64,000 nucleotides of DNA from Paenibacillus nuruki. Lineage in GTDB: Bacteria; Bacillota; Bacilli; Paenibacillales; Paenibacillaceae. The position numbers and the translations under genes are program-made. The stretch is taken from assembly GCF_001721045.1 (NCBI RefSeq), contig NZ_MDER01000039.1:94595-158594 (forward strand). Direction: 5' to 3'. The notes under the pieces were generated by a model. The model was not told the DNA's origin. It searched no databases and saw nothing but the letters and a program-made list of their open reading frames with translations. Of the stretch, positions 25,446 to 34,890 are shown piece by piece (the first letter of the stretch is position 1; the number at the start of each line of letters is the position of its first letter).

Positions 25446-26153
25446 ATGACGATACATGATATTCAGGATCAAGCGCAGGTTGAGTATTATTGGAAATTGC
25501 ATGATTTGGGTGCCCATTTTCCTCAAATCTTATTCCCATACCTAACCGTTTTCCATTTGGAACAAGGCGATATTTTGTGTACGCAAGGTGATGATATTGA
25601 ACATCTGGATATATTGGTTCACGGAAAGATCAAAATTTATACCACGTCTCAAGAAGGTAAAACATTGATTCTTTGCTTCAAAACACCGCTTGAATTTATA
25701 GGTGACGTGGAATATATCAATGGCAATGATAAAGTGATTAATACTGTTGAAGCTGTATCATCGGTACATTTTCTACGTATTCATCGCAAATGGTTAGTTC
25801 AGTATGGCAGTGATCATGTCCCTTTACTGCAATTTTTGCTACAGATGATGACTCGTAAATTTTATAGCAGTTCTAATTATTCACGTTTCAATCTGATGTA
25901 TCCGGTAGAGATTCGCTTAGCCAGTTATATGTTATCTGTAGCGTGTGATGAAGATCCGGCAGATTGTTATGAAGAATTGCGTATATCCAGTCTAGTTGAT
26001 GTAGCCAACCTGATCGGCACCAGTTATCGGCATTTGAACCGTGTCATTCAGAAGTTAGGTAGTGATGGTCTGGTGAAGCGAACATCAGAGTATTTGGTTA
26101 TTCAGAATCGGGCAGGCTTAGAAGCATTAGCAGGACATAATATTTATGAATAA
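25446..26153 (+). CDS. Crp/Fnr family regulator (YeiL-like)
   Basis: A 235-residue regulator: cyclic-nucleotide-type beta barrel at about 20-140 (VFHLEQGDILCTQGDDIEHLDILVHGKIKIY), long helix, then a helix-turn-helix at about 170-210 (ISSLVDVANLIGTSYRHLNRVIQKLGSDGLVKR). It lacks the N-terminal cysteine cluster of Fnr, so it is not an iron-sulfur oxygen sensor of that type; the layout resembles YeiL. The ATG sits 16 bases after the first DUF606 gene and the gene ends 24 bases before the second, so all three form one operon. It probably senses the transported compound (inference). Confidence 0.9.
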   Translation: MTIHDIQDQAQVEYYWKLHDLGAHFPQILFPYLTVFHLEQGDILCTQGDDIEHLDILVHGKIKIYTTSQEGKTLILCFKTPLEFIGDVEYINGNDKVINTVEAVSSVHFLRIHRKWLVQYGSDHVPLLQFLLQMMTRKFYSSSNYSRFNLMYPVEIRLASYMLSVACDEDPADCYEELRISSLVDVANLIGTSYRHLNRVIQKLGSDGLVKRTSEYLVIQNRAGLEALAGHNIYE

Positions 26154-26177
26154 TAGAGAGACGTTAGGAGAGGACAT

Positions 26178-26651
26178 ATGATTTTATTCGGTATACTTTT
26201 GGCGGCTATAGCAGGCGCTTTTGTCAGTATGCAGACGGTGTTTAACAACAAAGTCAATGAGCAGACCGGTTCTTGGACAACGACCATGTTGGTATTGTTT
26301 ATGGGATTTGTTGCATCGCTGCTAGCCAGTCTTATTTTTGAAGGGAAAAATACATTTACACTTCAGCATGTACAGTTGTGGTACTGGTTCAGTGGAATGA
26401 TCGGAGTAGGTGTTGTCTTCTGTCTGGTACAAGGAATGAGACGATTAGGTCCAACATATGCAATCTCAATCGTACTGACAGCACAACTCGGTACAGCCTT
26501 ATTGTGGGATTCACTGGGCTGGTTAGGCTTAGAAAAGATTCCGTTTACGCCAGCTAAATTGATTGGTGTGCTTGTCATTATTGGCGGTATACTGGTATTC
26601 AAATTCGGTGGACGTAAAGAAACAAAGTCAGAATCACCAGTGGCTGAATAG
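26178..26651 (+). CDS. DUF606/YdcZ small DMT transporter, copy 2
   Basis: A 157-residue partner of the 25004 gene product: four to five membrane segments, opening FGILLAAIAGAFVSMQTVFNNKVNEQTGSWTT, and a short charged C-terminus. Sequence between the copies differs enough that they are likely to form a heteromeric transporter rather than recent duplicates. The ATG is preceded by AGGAGAGG. Ends the three-gene operon; a strong terminator follows. Confidence 0.88.
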   Translation: MILFGILLAAIAGAFVSMQTVFNNKVNEQTGSWTTTMLVLFMGFVASLLASLIFEGKNTFTLQHVQLWYWFSGMIGVGVVFCLVQGMRRLGPTYAISIVLTAQLGTALLWDSLGWLGLEKIPFTPAKLIGVLVIIGGILVFKFGGRKETKSESPVAE

Positions 26652-26660
26652 TTCGTACAT

Positions 26661-26710
26661 AAAAAAGCTTTTTGACTAGAGCATATGACTCTAATCAAAA
26701 AGCTTTTTTT
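26661..26710. terminator. Bidirectional hairpin terminator
   Basis: AAAAAAGCTTTTTGA pairs perfectly with TCAAAAAGCTTTTTT, extended by CTAGAG/CTCTA, between convergent operons. Confidence 0.9.
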
Positions 26711-26747
26711 ATATTATTTAGCTATGAGAGAATGTATTACTTCTTCA

Positions 26748-28556
26748 CTACACGACACGATTGAATTGACTTTGATACAGATCATGATAGAATCCGCCTG
26801 CTTGAAGTAACTCATCATGGGTGCCACGCTCAACGACTTCGCCGCTCTGGATCACTAGAATCTGATCGGCTTCACGTATGGTGCTCAGTCGATGAGCGAT
26901 AACAAAGCTGGTACGTCCGTGCATTAACTGCTTCATCGCGGTCTGAATATGCATTTCTGTACGTGTATCGACACTACTTGTAGCTTCATCCAGAATAAGA
27001 ACAGACGGATTAGCAAGAATCGCACGAGCTATCGTTAGCAATTGGCGTTGTCCTTGACTTAGATTGCTTCCATCGGCAGAGAGTGGCGAATCATAACCTT
27101 CAGGTAATTTGTGAATAAATGAATGAGCATTGGCTAGCTTCGCTGCTTCTTCGATCTCCTGATCGGTGGCTTCCAATCGCCCGTACCGAATATTGTCACG
27201 TACTGTACCGGAAAATAAATAAGCATCCTGTAAAACAATCCCGATCCGACTACGTAAGTTTTCTTTATCCAGTAAACGAATATCTTCACCATCGATCGTA
27301 ATCGTCCCGCTATCAATTTCATAGAAACGGGTGAGCAGATTGATAATCGTTGTTTTACCTGCTCCTGTAGGTCCCACCAAAGCGATTGTCTGCCCGGGCT
27401 TGGCTGTTAAGGAGACATCACGCAAAATCGGCGAACCTGCTTTGTAGCTAAATTGAACATGATCAAAAATCACTTCTCCATGAACATTAGCAGGTAGTTG
27501 ATGTACAGCTGTTTTCTCATCTTCTGTACTTTCAGGTCGCTCATCTAACACTTCAAAAACACGCTCTGCTCCAGCAATAGCGGATTGCAGTAGGTTGAAT
27601 TGATTAGCCAGTTCATTGATCGGACGACTGAATTGCTTGGAATAACTAAGAAAACTAACAATCACACCCACACTGGTCATGCCTTGCAAAAATAACCATC
27701 CACCAGACAAAGCGATCAACGCATAACTGATATTGTTGACCAAGTTCATCACTGGGCCCATATTACCAGACCAGCTCTGTGCACGAATACTGGCATGAAG
27801 CAGTCGATGATTAATCTCTTTAAATTCAGTCAGACTGCGAGCTTCTTGGACATAGGCTTTGACCACTTTTTGACCGGATATTGTTTCTTCAATATATCCA
27901 TTGAGTCCGCCTAATTCTGTTTGTTGAGCTCCAAAATAACGTCGTGTCCGCTTAGTAATTATACGGGTCAGCCAGAACATAATCGGTACTGTGATTAAAG
28001 TGACCAGTGTTAACCAAATATTAAGCCATACCATAATAATCAGCGTACCGACAAGTGTAAGAGCACTGGTCATAATCTGTACAACACTTTGATTCAGCGT
28101 CGTCGTTACATTTTCAATATCGTTGGTTGAACGACTCATCAGATCCCCACTGCTATGTGTATCGAAAAAGCGTAGCGGCAAGTCATGCAGATGTTTGAAT
28201 AAATCGCGTCTGATCTGAAATACAGTCTGCTGAGAAACAGCTGTCATTACATAAGCTTGTATCCAGCTTGTTAGACTGGCGACGACATAGAGAATTAACA
28301 ACCATATACAGAGCATAGCCAATCCTGCATAATTACCCGGTAAAATGTATCGGTCAAAAGCTATCGTTCCCAGCAGATAAGGAGTGATCAGATTGAATGC
28401 TGTTCCAAGTAAAGTGAGTATAAAAACAAGGATGAGACCTTTGCGCTGTTGACGTAAATAATCCCAAAGACGGCGTACAGTACTTTTAGCATTTTTAGCT
28501 TTGACAGGAGCGCTATTCGATCGTCCGGCTCGACCCGGCATCATTGGATTACCCAT
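26748..28556 (-). CDS. ABC exporter subunit with intact ATP site
   Basis: A 602-residue half-transporter: six membrane segments at about 40-330 and an ATPase domain at about 365-600. Seen are Walker A GPTGAGKT, signature LSQGQ (LSGGQ variant), Walker B VLILDEATSSVD with the catalytic glutamate, and the H-loop histidine in VIAHRLSTI. It pairs with the product of the 28549-30285 gene, overlapping it by 8 bases (ATGGGTAA). The heterodimer is expected to export drugs or lipids-like compounds, as do BmrCD and TM287/288. The N-terminal 30 residues are an extra basic, proline-rich stretch. AGGAGG lies before the ATG. Confidence 0.94.
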   Translation of the reverse strand: MGNPMMPGRAGRSNSAPVKAKNAKSTVRRLWDYLRQQRKGLILVFILTLLGTAFNLITPYLLGTIAFDRYILPGNYAGLAMLCIWLLILYVVASLTSWIQAYVMTAVSQQTVFQIRRDLFKHLHDLPLRFFDTHSSGDLMSRSTNDIENVTTTLNQSVVQIMTSALTLVGTLIIMVWLNIWLTLVTLITVPIMFWLTRIITKRTRRYFGAQQTELGGLNGYIEETISGQKVVKAYVQEARSLTEFKEINHRLLHASIRAQSWSGNMGPVMNLVNNISYALIALSGGWLFLQGMTSVGVIVSFLSYSKQFSRPINELANQFNLLQSAIAGAERVFEVLDERPESTEDEKTAVHQLPANVHGEVIFDHVQFSYKAGSPILRDVSLTAKPGQTIALVGPTGAGKTTIINLLTRFYEIDSGTITIDGEDIRLLDKENLRSRIGIVLQDAYLFSGTVRDNIRYGRLEATDQEIEEAAKLANAHSFIHKLPEGYDSPLSADGSNLSQGQRQLLTIARAILANPSVLILDEATSSVDTRTEMHIQTAMKQLMHGRTSFVIAHRLSTIREADQILVIQSGEVVERGTHDELLQAGGFYHDLYQSQFNRVV

Positions 28557-30285
28557 GAGATTCGACCTCCTGTCCTAATTGCGAACGATAGATTTCCTGA
28601 TAAGCCTGACTATTTTTGATCAAATAAGCATGATCTCCACGGTCAATAATTTGGCCATCTTCCATAATTAAGATCAGATCAGCATCTAAGACGGAAGTGA
28701 TACGCTGAGCGATAATAAATCGCATACTTGCTGATAACCGTTCTTCAAGTGCTTTTTGAATCAATGCTTCTGTTCGCAGATCAACTGCACTGGTGCTATC
28801 ATCCATAATCAGTAGAGGCGGCTGAATCAACAGTGCGCGTGCAATCGATAGACGTTGTTTTTGACCACCTGATAGATTGACCCCTCGTTGCCCCAATAAA
28901 GTGTCATATCCTTCAGGTAGTTTTTCTATAAATTCATGAGCTTGCGCTGCTCTAGCGGCAGACTCTACTTCTTCTTGCGAAGCATTCGGTCGACCATAAC
29001 GGATATTATCACGGATACTACCACTAAATAGTAATGCTTGTTGCAACACGATTCCAATGGAACTCCGTAGTTGATCCAGGTCCCATTGCCTTACATTAAC
29101 ATCATCTACCAATACCGCTCCATTCGTCACATCATACATACGTGGAATCAAATGAACCAGACTGGACTTGCCTGCACCCGTAGCTCCTAGAATCGCAATC
29201 GTCTGTCCTGCTGTTGCCACAAAGCTAATCTGATCTAATACCGCAGGCGAATCACCATCATAAGCAAAAGAAACATCACGAAATTCTAATCGTCCTACTT
29301 GCTGAGGATCAGGAGTGACGGTCTGAGCAGGAGCCGTAATATCGGGTTCTGTATGTAACACTTCATTAATTCGTTCTGCTGAAGCGGTTGCACGAGAAAC
29401 AGACATCAGTGTCATACTTACCATCATAAGAGACATCAACACTTGTGTAGCATAGTTGATAAAAGCGATCAGATCCCCTACAGGCAAAGCACCAGTTTTG
29501 GTGAGTCCGCCACCGAACCACAGCACAGCAACAATACAGATATCCATAATTAACATCATAATGGGGCCAATCAGAGCAACCATCCGATTCGCTTTAATCG
29601 CTATATTCGTATAATCTTGATTGACTGCATCGTACCGTTTATTTTCATGGATAGCGCGTACAAAAGCTTTGATCACTCGAATACCGGCTAAATTTTCTTG
29701 TGTAACGGTATTAACACGATCTAATTCGGCTTGAACACGTCCAAAAATAGGAAATGCTTTACGCATAATAAAGATTAAGGTGACTAACAAAATAGGCATA
29801 GCAATCAACAAAATAATTGCTAATTTAAAACTAATTGTAAATGCCATAATCAAACTGCCGATAGATAATAGAGGAGAACGTACCAACATACGCAAAGCCA
29901 TCAATACTAGATTTTGCAATTGAACCACATCATTCGTTAATCTAGTAATCAATGAACCTGAGGAAAAACGATCCAGATTGTGAAAAGAAAAGCACTGAAT
30001 ATGCTGAAACAAATCAGCTCGAATATCTGCACCAAAATGTTGCGAAGCAATACTGGCATAAATCGTACAGCCAATCCCGCCCAGCATACCAATCAGAGCC
30101 AGACCAATCATCAGCAAGCCTGTACGCTGAATATGCCCTAGATCACCTGTCATAATCCCTTGATCGACAATACTTGCTACTAACTTGGGTTGCATCAAGT
30201 CCATCAATACTTCGACCAACATTAACAAGGGAGCAAGTAATGCAGCAGTACGATAAGGCTTCAAATATTTTAACAAAGGAATCAT
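28549..30285 (-). CDS. ABC exporter subunit with degenerate ATP site
   Basis: A 578-residue half-transporter with six membrane segments (about 15-310) and an ATPase domain. Walker A (GATGAGKSS) and LSGGQ are canonical, but Walker B ends LIMDDSTSAVD, aspartate instead of the catalytic glutamate, and the H-loop is IAQR, glutamine instead of histidine. This is what is known from heterodimeric exporters with one non-hydrolysing site. The first gene of the two-gene operon; AAGGTG precedes the ATG. No regulator is adjacent; inducer unknown. Confidence 0.94.
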   Translation of the reverse strand: MIPLLKYLKPYRTAALLAPLLMLVEVLMDLMQPKLVASIVDQGIMTGDLGHIQRTGLLMIGLALIGMLGGIGCTIYASIASQHFGADIRADLFQHIQCFSFHNLDRFSSGSLITRLTNDVVQLQNLVLMALRMLVRSPLLSIGSLIMAFTISFKLAIILLIAMPILLVTLIFIMRKAFPIFGRVQAELDRVNTVTQENLAGIRVIKAFVRAIHENKRYDAVNQDYTNIAIKANRMVALIGPIMMLIMDICIVAVLWFGGGLTKTGALPVGDLIAFINYATQVLMSLMMVSMTLMSVSRATASAERINEVLHTEPDITAPAQTVTPDPQQVGRLEFRDVSFAYDGDSPAVLDQISFVATAGQTIAILGATGAGKSSLVHLIPRMYDVTNGAVLVDDVNVRQWDLDQLRSSIGIVLQQALLFSGSIRDNIRYGRPNASQEEVESAARAAQAHEFIEKLPEGYDTLLGQRGVNLSGGQKQRLSIARALLIQPPLLIMDDSTSAVDLRTEALIQKALEERLSASMRFIIAQRITSVLDADLILIMEDGQIIDRGDHAYLIKNSQAYQEIYRSQLGQEVESHG

Positions 30286-30502
30286 CTATACACCTTCTAT
30301 CCTGAAATATGTAACCGTCAAACACGCATATGTTTATGTTAACGTATATTCAGATTATCCGTAAAGCATCAATAAGAGCGGCAGTATGATTCGGAGCAAG
30401 ATTAGTATAATATGATGAAGAAAATAAAATTTGAAATGATGAGATGAGCATACGTACTCATTTTATATAGAACATAAAGATGGATTTCAAGGAGGAATAT
30501 GG

Positions 30503-31444
30503 ATGAGTCAAGAACAAATGGAACGATTAACCACACTATTGCCCGATTGGTTAGAGACCAGCCGTTTGCATACCAGTCAGGGGAAAGTAGCTTCTTATAT
30601 TCCAGAGCTTGCCAAGTCTTCGCAAGATGCACTGGGTATTTTTATTGCCGATTCGCAAGGGAAAGTAATCTCGGCAGGCGATTGCGGGATTCCTTTTACC
30701 ATGCAAAGTATATCCAAAGTATTCACTTTAATACTTGCATTGATGGATCATGGAGAAGAAGCGGTATTCTTTAATGTAGGTAAAGAGCCGACAGGCGATG
30801 ATTTCGATTCGATGATCAAGTTAGAATTGGTAGAGCCTGGTATTCCATTCAATCCGCTTATTAATGCAGGAGCGATCACAGTATCGTCACTGATATCTGG
30901 TGAGAATCCACAGGAGAAGTCAGAACGGGTACTGCAATTTTTCCGTAAGCTCGCAGCGAATGACAAAATCGATTACAATCTGGCAGTCTACGAATCAGAA
31001 ACAGAATCCGGTCACTTGAATCGTTCACTGGCTTATTTCCTCAAGCAAAATGGTATTATTAAAGATCCGGTTGATGACGTACTTGAAGTGTATTTCCGTC
31101 ATTGTTCGATTGAAGTCAATTGTGCCGATCTTGCCCGTATGGCATTGGTACTTGCTTTTGACGGTGTAGATCCTTGTTCTGGAGAAGAATTGATTCCACG
31201 TCGTTATGTACAGATTGCCAAAACATTTATGATTACTTGCGGTATGTACAATGCTTCTGGTGAATTTGCTATTGATGTGGGTCTGCCTGCTAAAAGTGGA
31301 GTGTCGGGTGGAATCCTGACGATGGTTCCCGGACAGTATGGCATCGGATTAGTAGGGCCTTCGCTAAATAAAAGAGGAAATAGTATTGCAGGTGTGCATC
31401 TATTAGAACGGTTATCCAAAGAGTTCGATTGGAGCTTATTTTAA
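30503..31444 (+). CDS. glsA: Glutaminase A
   Basis: A 313-residue serine-dependent beta-lactamase-like glutaminase that hydrolyses glutamine to glutamate and ammonia. The catalytic SxxK motif is at Ser69-Lys72 (MQSISKVF), and FNPLINAGAI, SLAYFLKQNGI and SGVSGGIL are family blocks. Length matches glutaminase A enzymes. The ATG is 6 bases after AAGGAGG. It is a single gene with its own terminator at 31473. In Bacillus it sits next to a glutamine transporter; here it does not. A role in acid tolerance or glutamine use is possible. Confidence 0.96.
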   Translation: MSQEQMERLTTLLPDWLETSRLHTSQGKVASYIPELAKSSQDALGIFIADSQGKVISAGDCGIPFTMQSISKVFTLILALMDHGEEAVFFNVGKEPTGDDFDSMIKLELVEPGIPFNPLINAGAITVSSLISGENPQEKSERVLQFFRKLAANDKIDYNLAVYESETESGHLNRSLAYFLKQNGIIKDPVDDVLEVYFRHCSIEVNCADLARMALVLAFDGVDPCSGEELIPRRYVQIAKTFMITCGMYNASGEFAIDVGLPAKSGVSGGILTMVPGQYGIGLVGPSLNKRGNSIAGVHLLERLSKEFDWSLF

Positions 31445-31472
31445 GTTGCTACTAAAATAATCGTTTAACTTA

Positions 31473-31517
31473 AAACGTCTACATTCCCTAAAAACAGAGG
31501 AATTTAGACGTTTTTTT
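31473..31517 (+). terminator. Hairpin terminator
   Basis: AAACGTCTACATTCC pairs with GGAATTTAGACGTTT (one mismatch), followed by a T-run. Confidence 0.9.
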
Positions 31518-31527
31518 GTGATAAGTG

Positions 31528-31557
31528 TTGACAAATGATAATGATTATCAGTATCTT
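31528..31557 (+). promoter_or_regulatory. Fur-controlled promoter of siderophore importer
   Basis: TTGACA (-35) at 31528-31533 and TATCTT (-10) at 31552-31557, 18 bases apart, enclose the perfect Fur box TGATAATGATTATCA at 31536-31550. Iron-loaded Fur would block RNA polymerase directly. Confidence 0.85.
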
Positions 31558-31635
31558 TAAACATATGCAATAATTGTATTTATCATAACTACTATAAATG
31601 AAACAATAGATTTCGATGTAGAAAGAGGCTTGCTT

Positions 31636-32691
31636 ATGACTCGCAGCAATGTTGTGAAAGGCAGACAGACCTCACCTAAAGAGCAGATATGGTCGCGTCC
31701 TTACACAGCAATTTCGATCATCGTTGGTGGGCTTGTCCTGTTGATATTAGGTTGTGCATTTTCAATCGCTAAAGGTAGTAAAGATATTCCGCTTGAAGAA
31801 GTCTGGCAAGCCTTAGTAGCGTTCAATCCTTTGAATAGTGATCATCAGATTATATGGGAACTTCGCTTACCACGCACGATTGCAGGTGCTCTGGTCGGAG
31901 CGGCTTTTGCTGTATCTGGCGCATTGATGCAAGGGATGACACGTAATCCGATCGCAGACCCGGGATTGCTCGGGGTTAATGCAGGAGCCGGATTTGTACT
32001 GGCATTATGTTTTGCTTTTTTTCCAGGGTTATCATTTAATCAGTTAATTTTATTTTCTTTTGTTGGAGCAGCTGTTGGTGTAGGTCTGGTCTATGGTATT
32101 GGTTCGCTTGCCAAAGGCGGGCTAAGTCCGGTACGACTTGCTTTAGCAGGTTCAGCCGTCGCTGCACTATTAGTCGCTTTGTCAGAAGGAATTGCATTGT
32201 ATTTTCGAATCTCACAAGATCTAGCTTTCTGGTATGCAGGCGGTGTAGCAGGCGTAACATGGGCGCAAATTGATATATTGTGGCCGTGGATCGTGCTTGC
32301 ACTGATTGGTTCTTTACTTCTTTCTCGTTCGATAACGATTCTCAGTCTGGGTGATGATGTCGCTTCTGGTTTAGGTCAACGTACTGCATTAGTACGCCTA
32401 GGCGCTGTACTAGCTGTGATGGTGTTGGCTGGAGCTTCGGTATCCACGGTAGGAGCTGTAGGTTTTCTCGGTCTTATGATTCCTCATGCGGCGCGTGCGA
32501 TGGTAGGCGTCGATTATAAATGGGTGATTCCGACTTCTGCGATTCTAGGTGCATTGTTAATGGTTGTTGCCGATACCGTAGGACGACTGAGTAATCCCCC
32601 TCACGAAACACCAGTTAGTGCGCTGATCGCTTTGATTGGTGTTCCTTATTTCTTCTATATTATTCGGAAGAAAGTGAGGGATAATCTGTGA
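31636..32691 (+). CDS. FecCD-type siderophore ABC permease, subunit 1
   Basis: A 351-residue permease with about ten membrane segments. ELRLPRTIAGALVGAAFAVSGALMQGMTRNPIADPGLLGVNAGAG is the FecCD signature, and AVGFLGLMIPHAARAMVGVDY the later conserved coupling region. It imports ferric siderophores together with the next permease and an ATPase. ATG 31636 is 7 bases after AAAGAGG; the TTG at 31630 is too near. First gene under the Fur-box promoter, so expressed during iron shortage. It overlaps the next gene by four bases. Confidence 0.94.
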   Translation: MTRSNVVKGRQTSPKEQIWSRPYTAISIIVGGLVLLILGCAFSIAKGSKDIPLEEVWQALVAFNPLNSDHQIIWELRLPRTIAGALVGAAFAVSGALMQGMTRNPIADPGLLGVNAGAGFVLALCFAFFPGLSFNQLILFSFVGAAVGVGLVYGIGSLAKGGLSPVRLALAGSAVAALLVALSEGIALYFRISQDLAFWYAGGVAGVTWAQIDILWPWIVLALIGSLLLSRSITILSLGDDVASGLGQRTALVRLGAVLAVMVLAGASVSTVGAVGFLGLMIPHAARAMVGVDYKWVIPTSAILGALLMVVADTVGRLSNPPHETPVSALIALIGVPYFFYIIRKKVRDNL

Positions 32692-33713
32692 ATCAAGTGA
32701 TGTTTCACCGTAAACGTACGATACGTACAACGATTACATTAATTGTTTTAGCACTAATCGCTTTTGGCGTATTGTTGCTAAGTATGAATACAGGGTTTAG
32801 CAAAATGTCACCAATGGAAGTGTTACGTACTTTGTTTGGAGGCGGAACGCCGAAGCAACATTTGATTTTATTTGAATTTCGGTTACCCCGTATTGTGATT
32901 GCTTTGTTAGTCGGCATTGGGCTAGCGATAGCAGGAGCGATTCTGCAAGGGGTATCTCGTAATGGATTAGCGGATCCCGGTATTCTGGGCATTAACTCGG
33001 GAGCAGGCTTAGCAGTGGTGTTATTTGTCATTACGAATCCACAACGAGAATCGACTTCACCGATGTTGTTGCCTTTTCTAGCTTTGATTGGTGCTTTTGG
33101 AGCCGCTATTATTATTTATCTTATGGCATACAAACGTCATAAAGGCATATCATCTTCACGTCTTGTGCTATCCGGTATAGCACTTGCCGCAGGGGTCAAT
33201 GCCTTAATGATTGTTATGACGATTCGACTTGATCCGAATGAATTTAACTTTATAGCTACATGGCAAGCAGGAAGTATATGGGGCAGTAGCTGGAAATTCG
33301 TGATCGCTTTGTTACCGTGGTTAATCGTACTGATTCCTATTGCTTTGTGGAAAGCCAGACAACTGGATGTCTTCTCATTAGGCGATGAGACAGCCACAGG
33401 CTTAGGTTCTCAGCTTAATATGCAGCGGCTCGTCCTATTAGTGGTTGCTGTGGCGATTAGTGCAGCTTGTGTTGCTGTAAGTGGCGGGATAGGATTTATC
33501 GGTCTACTTGGGCCACATATTGCTCGTCGTCTGGTCGGCCCTCGTTATGAGCATGTTATTCCTGTATCGGCTCTTATCGGTGCAGTCTTATTACTTACCG
33601 CAGATATGATTGGCCGATCGATTTTGCAAAATGCTGAAATTCCAGCAGGGGTTATGGTGGCGATTATTGGAGCACCTTACTTCTTATATCTATTAGCTCG
33701 TTCCAAAGCATAA
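32688..33713 (+). CDS. FecCD-type siderophore ABC permease, subunit 2
   Basis: A 341-residue FecCD permease with about ten membrane segments, containing LFEFRLPRIVIALLVGIGLAIAGAILQG and GGIGFIGLLGPHIARRLVGPRY. It forms the membrane heterodimer with the preceding gene product. The start is GTG 32688, overlapping the upstream stop as GTGA, which gives translational coupling. The ATPase gene follows after a 149-base gap. Confidence 0.94.
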   Translation: MNQVMFHRKRTIRTTITLIVLALIAFGVLLLSMNTGFSKMSPMEVLRTLFGGGTPKQHLILFEFRLPRIVIALLVGIGLAIAGAILQGVSRNGLADPGILGINSGAGLAVVLFVITNPQRESTSPMLLPFLALIGAFGAAIIIYLMAYKRHKGISSSRLVLSGIALAAGVNALMIVMTIRLDPNEFNFIATWQAGSIWGSSWKFVIALLPWLIVLIPIALWKARQLDVFSLGDETATGLGSQLNMQRLVLLVVAVAISAACVAVSGGIGFIGLLGPHIARRLVGPRYEHVIPVSALIGAVLLLTADMIGRSILQNAEIPAGVMVAIIGAPYFLYLLARSKA

Positions 33714-33862
33714 TGATCTACACGTTATAACTCTAAATAATGCTATGAAATATAAAGTTGTGTTGTTACTTGCTGATCCTAATCAATTCAATAAAAGATT
33801 GAAAATATAGAGTGGAGTCAGGTGTCTAGCACATCGGGTTCACTGAAAAGGGTGGATAAACC

Positions 33863-34726
33863 ATGGTTCGTTTGATGACGTCTAAGCTTGATATTGCATA
33901 TGAAGATCGGTTGATTGTCGAAGACTTGAGTGTACAGATTCCTCAAGGACAGATTACAGCATTAGTCGGAGCCAATGGTTCAGGTAAATCAACGATACTC
34001 AAAACGATGGCACGCATTATGCAACCCAAATCGGGAGCTGTATTATTGGACGGCAAATCGATCCACAAACAATCTACCCGTGAAATAGCGAAGCAGTTAG
34101 CGATTTTGCCTCAGAACCCGACAGCGCCTGAAGGATTAACGGTAACAGAATTGGTATCCTATGGACGTTTCCCTTATCAAAAAGGATTCGGTTCGATGAA
34201 AGCAGAAGATAAAGCGATGGTCGAATGGGCGATTGAAGCAACAGGGATGGTTGATTTCTACGATCGTCCGATTGATCAGTTATCCGGTGGTCAGCGTCAA
34301 CGTGCTTGGATTGCGATGGCACTAGCGCAGGATACCGAGATCTTATTTTTGGATGAACCGACTACATTTCTAGATATGGCGCATCAATTGGAAGTTCTTC
34401 AATTGTTGGAAAAATTAAATGCGGATTCTCAACGTACCATTGTGATGGTCGTGCATGATCTTAATCATGCTTCCCGTTATGCGCATCATATGATTGCGAT
34501 TAAGAACGGTAAAGCGGTAGCTGAAGGAACACCCGTTGAAGTCGTTTCTTGTGATGTACTGCGTAACGTATTCGGAATCGAAGCTGATATTGTGACTGAT
34601 CCTCGTAGCGGGGTGCCTTTGTGTCTTCCTTATGCACTGGAAGGTCATGTGGCTGAAGCGGTACAGCAAGAACAACAAGTGAGTGAAGTGCGCCATCAAC
34701 ATGCTATGCGTATGGCACATAACTAA
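33863..34726 (+). CDS. Siderophore ABC transporter ATP-binding protein
   Basis: A 287-residue ATPase of the FecE/YusV type: Walker [11 protein letters not shown]-loop [13 protein letters not shown], signature [17 protein letters not shown], Walker [13 protein letters not shown], and H-loop [11 protein letters not shown]. It energises the two FecCD permeases upstream. AAGGGTGG precedes the ATG. The 149-base gap before it contains no terminator I could see, so it may be in the same transcript. A C-terminal extension ends in a histidine/methionine-rich stretch ([10 protein letters not shown]). Confidence 0.94.
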   Translation: MVRLMTSKLDIAYEDRLIVEDLSVQIPQGQITALVGANGSGKSTILKTMARIMQPKSGAVLLDGKSIHKQSTREIAKQLAILPQNPTAPEGLTVTELVSYGRFPYQKGFGSMKAEDKAMVEWAIEATGMVDFYDRPIDQLSGGQRQRAWIAMALAQDTEILFLDEPTTFLDMAHQLEVLQLLEKLNADSQRTIVMVVHDLNHASRYAHHMIAIKNGKAVAEGTPVEVVSCDVLRNVFGIEADIVTDPRSGVPLCLPYALEGHVAEAVQQEQQVSEVRHQHAMRMAHN

Positions 34727-34749
34727 TATCAATAATAGTAGGTATACCC

Positions 34750-34794
34750 AATCGGTAGTTTTCTTCTTTGACAGGAGAGAACTACTGATTTTTT
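34750..34794 (+). terminator. Terminator of the siderophore operon
   Basis: AATCGGTAGTTTTC pairs with GAGAACTACTGATT using G-U pairs, followed by a T-run. Confidence 0.8.
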
Positions 34795-34806
34795 GATGCA
34801 AACTAA

Positions 34807-34840
34807 AAAAGCAAAATCAGATATATCTGATTTTGCTTTT
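34807..34840. terminator. Perfect hairpin, terminator of pdxH on the minus strand
   Basis: AAAAGCAAAATCAGATA is followed directly by its exact reverse complement (17-base arms, no separate loop), with A-run left and T-run right. Confidence 0.82.
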
Positions 34841-34890
34841 GGAATAGAAGGTTATACAAAAGGACTTTACAGACAAAATTGATAATCTGT

